Source of the DNA: Flavobacteriaceae bacterium UBA6231
GTDB lineage: Bacteria; Bacteroidota; Bacteroidia; Flavobacteriales; Flavobacteriaceae
Direction of reading: 5' to 3'
DNA: 64,000 nt
Assembly: GCA_002441545.1 (NCBI GenBank)
Contig: DJWL01000005.1
Span: forward strand, 1-64,000
A program made the position numbers and the translations under genes. The notes under the pieces are model-generated. The model worked only from the letters and a program-made list of their open reading frames with translations. It was not told where the DNA came from and did not search any database. Every line of letters starts with the position of its first letter. The stretch's first letter is position 1. Below are positions 62,818-64,000 of this stretch, one piece after another.

Positions 62818-62838
62818 CAAATATAAGTATTATTACTT
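62818..62838 (-). promoter_or_regulatory. nirB promoter with nitrate-cluster operator
   Basis: AAGTA-TTAT-TACTT (62825-62838) and the exact -7 box TATATTTG (minus strand, 62825 to 62818) share one base. The leader is about 14 nt. A second palindrome, ATTACGTAAT, lies just upstream (62846-62855). Confidence 0.75.
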
Positions 62839-63097
62839 AATTTTTATTACGTAATTAAAAAAATTATATGTTATGATATATTATTATCGATTTCTCAAAT
62901 AGGAACAGTTTAAATTGATTAATAATCAAAATAGACATTCACAATTAAGCCGTATAAAAATAATCGCTCTATGTCTTCACTGTTTTGTTACATCCCATTT
63001 TTCAAAGGAAAACTCTCTTTTTGATGGTTATTAAAGCCACCTACCATGTATCAACTTAAAAAAAATCTATTTCAATAAATGAGAGAAGATAAAAACA

Positions 63098-63128
63098 AAA
63101 AAGCTTCACTATTTAAGTGAAGCTTTTT
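63098..63128. terminator. Terminator beside the tRNA remnant
   Basis: AAAAAGCTTCACT (63098-63110) and AGTGAAGCTTTTT (63116-63128) pair around a 5-nt loop. It is the kind of terminator found right after a tRNA gene. The 62856-63097 stretch before it shows nothing recognisable. Confidence 0.8.
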
Positions 63129-63129
63129 G

Positions 63130-63151
63130 TGATCGCGACAGGATTCGAACC
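63130..63151 (-). other. 3' end of a tRNA gene, probable integration (att) remnant
   Basis: The minus strand reads GGTTCGAATCCTGTCGCGATCA, i.e. the T-loop, the 3' half of the T-stem (CCTGT), a 7-nt acceptor strand and a discriminator A. The 5' half of the T-stem is not complementary, and no GATCGCG acceptor partner occurs within 80 bp. A tRNA-type terminator follows. This is what remains at the far end of an element inserted in a tRNA gene. Confidence 0.55.
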
Positions 63152-63526
63152 AATCTCGCATCCCTTATGTTCTCTACATTTTCAGTAATTACCCTCGCAA
63201 CTGTTGACCGATTTGTTAACCGATTAAGGTATTATATAACATTCGTCAGTTTCAAATTTAAAACAAATTAATGAATATTATTTTTAATGGAAATATTTTT
63301 TATACACTTTTCACGTAATAAACAATAAAAGTATTTCGATAGAATATGTAACTTTCCTTTAAATATGGTACATCACAGCCTTCGGGGTGTAAATAAGGTA
63401 TAAATTTTTGCTTTCTTTTGATATTATCATAGTATCTATCTTATAAATTATTAGCATAAGAGTATCTAAAATATCCGAAGTAACTCATAAAAAAAGCTAC
63501 AAAAATATAACTCTTTGCTTAATAAA
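63152..63526. other. Gene-free stretch before hipBA
   Basis: No open frame, RNA or known repeat is seen. A near direct repeat, ACCGATT ... ACCGATTA, lies at about 63209-63227, next to the tRNA remnant, and may be part of a recombination site. Confidence 0.4.
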
Positions 63527-63687
63527 TTACCGCCTTAGCAGTAATACAATACATTTTTTGTCTTTTCATTCATAAAAACTATTATATTTTCTTTTATTTA
63601 CTGCTATAACAGTAATAAAATATAATTTTACATAAAAAATGTTTCTACAAACATTTAAATTGATTATTTTTACCGCTTAAACAGTAT
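63527..63687 (+). promoter_or_regulatory. Three evenly spaced HipB-type operators
   Basis: TTACCG-N6-CAGTAA (63527-63544), TTACTG-N6-CAGTAA (63598-63615) and TTACCG-N6-CAGTAT (63670-63687) are copies of one inverted repeat, TTACYG-N6-CAGTAW. Their starts are 71 and 72 bp apart. The third ends 3 bp before the hipB ATG. E. coli hipBA likewise has several operators upstream, with a different sequence. Confidence 0.75.
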
Positions 63688-63690
63688 ATA

Positions 63691-63900
63691 ATGAATGATT
63701 TTGATTTAGGGGCATTGATTAAAGACCATCGAAAAAAAGCAGGACTTACCCAACTGGAGCTAGCAAATCTAGCAGGAGTTGGTAAAACAACTGTTTTTGA
63801 TATTGAAAAGAATAAAGAAACGGTGCGATTAAATAATCTATTTGCAGTGCTTCAAGTACTCAACATTAAAGTGGAATTCAAAAGTCCATTAACTAAATAA
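63691..63900 (+). CDS. hipB: HipB-like antitoxin, XRE helix-turn-helix
   Basis: The protein has 69 residues. The helix-turn-helix reads LGALIKDHRKKAGLTQLELA and LAGVGKTTVFDIEKNK, as in Cro/CI-type regulators and HipB. It would bind the three operators upstream and neutralise HipA. The next gene begins 2 bp after its stop. Confidence 0.9.
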   Translation: MNDFDLGALIKDHRKKAGLTQLELANLAGVGKTTVFDIEKNKETVRLNNLFAVLQVLNIKVEFKSPLTK

Positions 63901-63902
63901 TT

Positions 63903-64000
63903 ATGAGACAAGCAATTATATTAACTCACGGAAAAAGAGCAGGAATTTTAACAGAAATAGCCGCTGACAACTATATTTTTGAGTATGATCAAAATTATGA
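63903..64000 (+). CDS. hipA: HipA-like toxin kinase, N-terminal part only
   Basis: Only 32 complete codons lie in the window. The sequence HGKRAGILTEIAADNYIFEY matches the couple_hipA N-terminal domain (G-x-x-aGxL...yxFxYd). The kinase part is beyond the edge. In several Bacteroidota the HipA N-terminal domain is a separate small gene from the kinase, so the full length is open. Confidence 0.75.
   Translation, partial: MRQAIILTHGKRAGILTEIAADNYIFEYDQNY

Noticed and set aside
63130..63210. A complete tRNA gene on the minus strand
   Set aside because: There is no matching acceptor 5' strand, D-arm or anticodon arm; only the 3' end is present.

Overview
The window is AT-rich chromosomal DNA from a member of the phylum Bacteroidota, most likely a marine-type Flavobacteriia. 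The grounds are Bacteroidota promoter boxes (TAnnTTTG) at many starts, the fused ResB/CcsA cytochrome c biogenesis protein, a bacillithiol deacetylase (BshB1), DUF2911, DUF4290 and DUF4202 proteins, a MurA with Asp in place of the catalytic Cys, and a fused nitrate reductase. The genus cannot be named from this sequence alone.

Layout. 1-8 kb: a DUF2911 gene broken by a nonsense codon, a thioredoxin-fold lipoprotein, pheT, tRNA-His, bshB1, pckA and a TMEM175-type channel. 8-15 kb: ccsBA, a truncated globin, then a tight plus-strand run (DUF2520 protein, KdsC phosphatase, UbiA prenyltransferase, Maf, small MscS, CorA). 16-22 kb: a secreted PIG-L deacetylase, a 36-aa membrane peptide, a sodium:solute symporter and a Gfo/Idh/MocA oxidoreductase. 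23-29 kb: ADP-forming acyl-CoA synthetase, aminotransferase and IorAB, which together make an aryl-pyruvate to aryl-acetate energy-conserving pathway. 29-42 kb: ordinary housekeeping genes (glutathione peroxidase, TspO, photolyase, radical SAM, murA, recQ, fmt, HU, YqgE), with one pseudogene carrying three lesions.

42-63 kb is a complete nitrate assimilation island on the minus strand. It holds an outer-membrane porin, an Nrt-type ABC importer, a Crp/Fnr regulator with FNR-like cysteines, a rubredoxin protein with siroheme-free nitrite-reductase-like half-domains, a single-chain NAD(P)H nitrate reductase (Mo subunit + FAD reductase + BFD domain), NarK, a NarX/NarL-like two-component system, a DUF4202 protein and NirBD. 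Four promoters in it share one inverted repeat, AAGTA-N4-TACTT, whose last T is also the first T of the -7 box; a weaker copy precedes the response regulator.

A second operator type, ATGAY-N4-RTCAT, lies 28.5-29.5 bp upstream of the -7 box of pckA, ccsBA, iorA and the divergent acd/aminotransferase pair. That is the spacing of a class II Crp/Fnr activator. It would join respiration, gluconeogenesis and aromatic amino acid catabolism under one regulator.

The right end carries a 3' tRNA fragment followed by hipBA with three evenly spaced operators, which suggests the edge of an integrated element. No phage, IS element or CRISPR array was seen.
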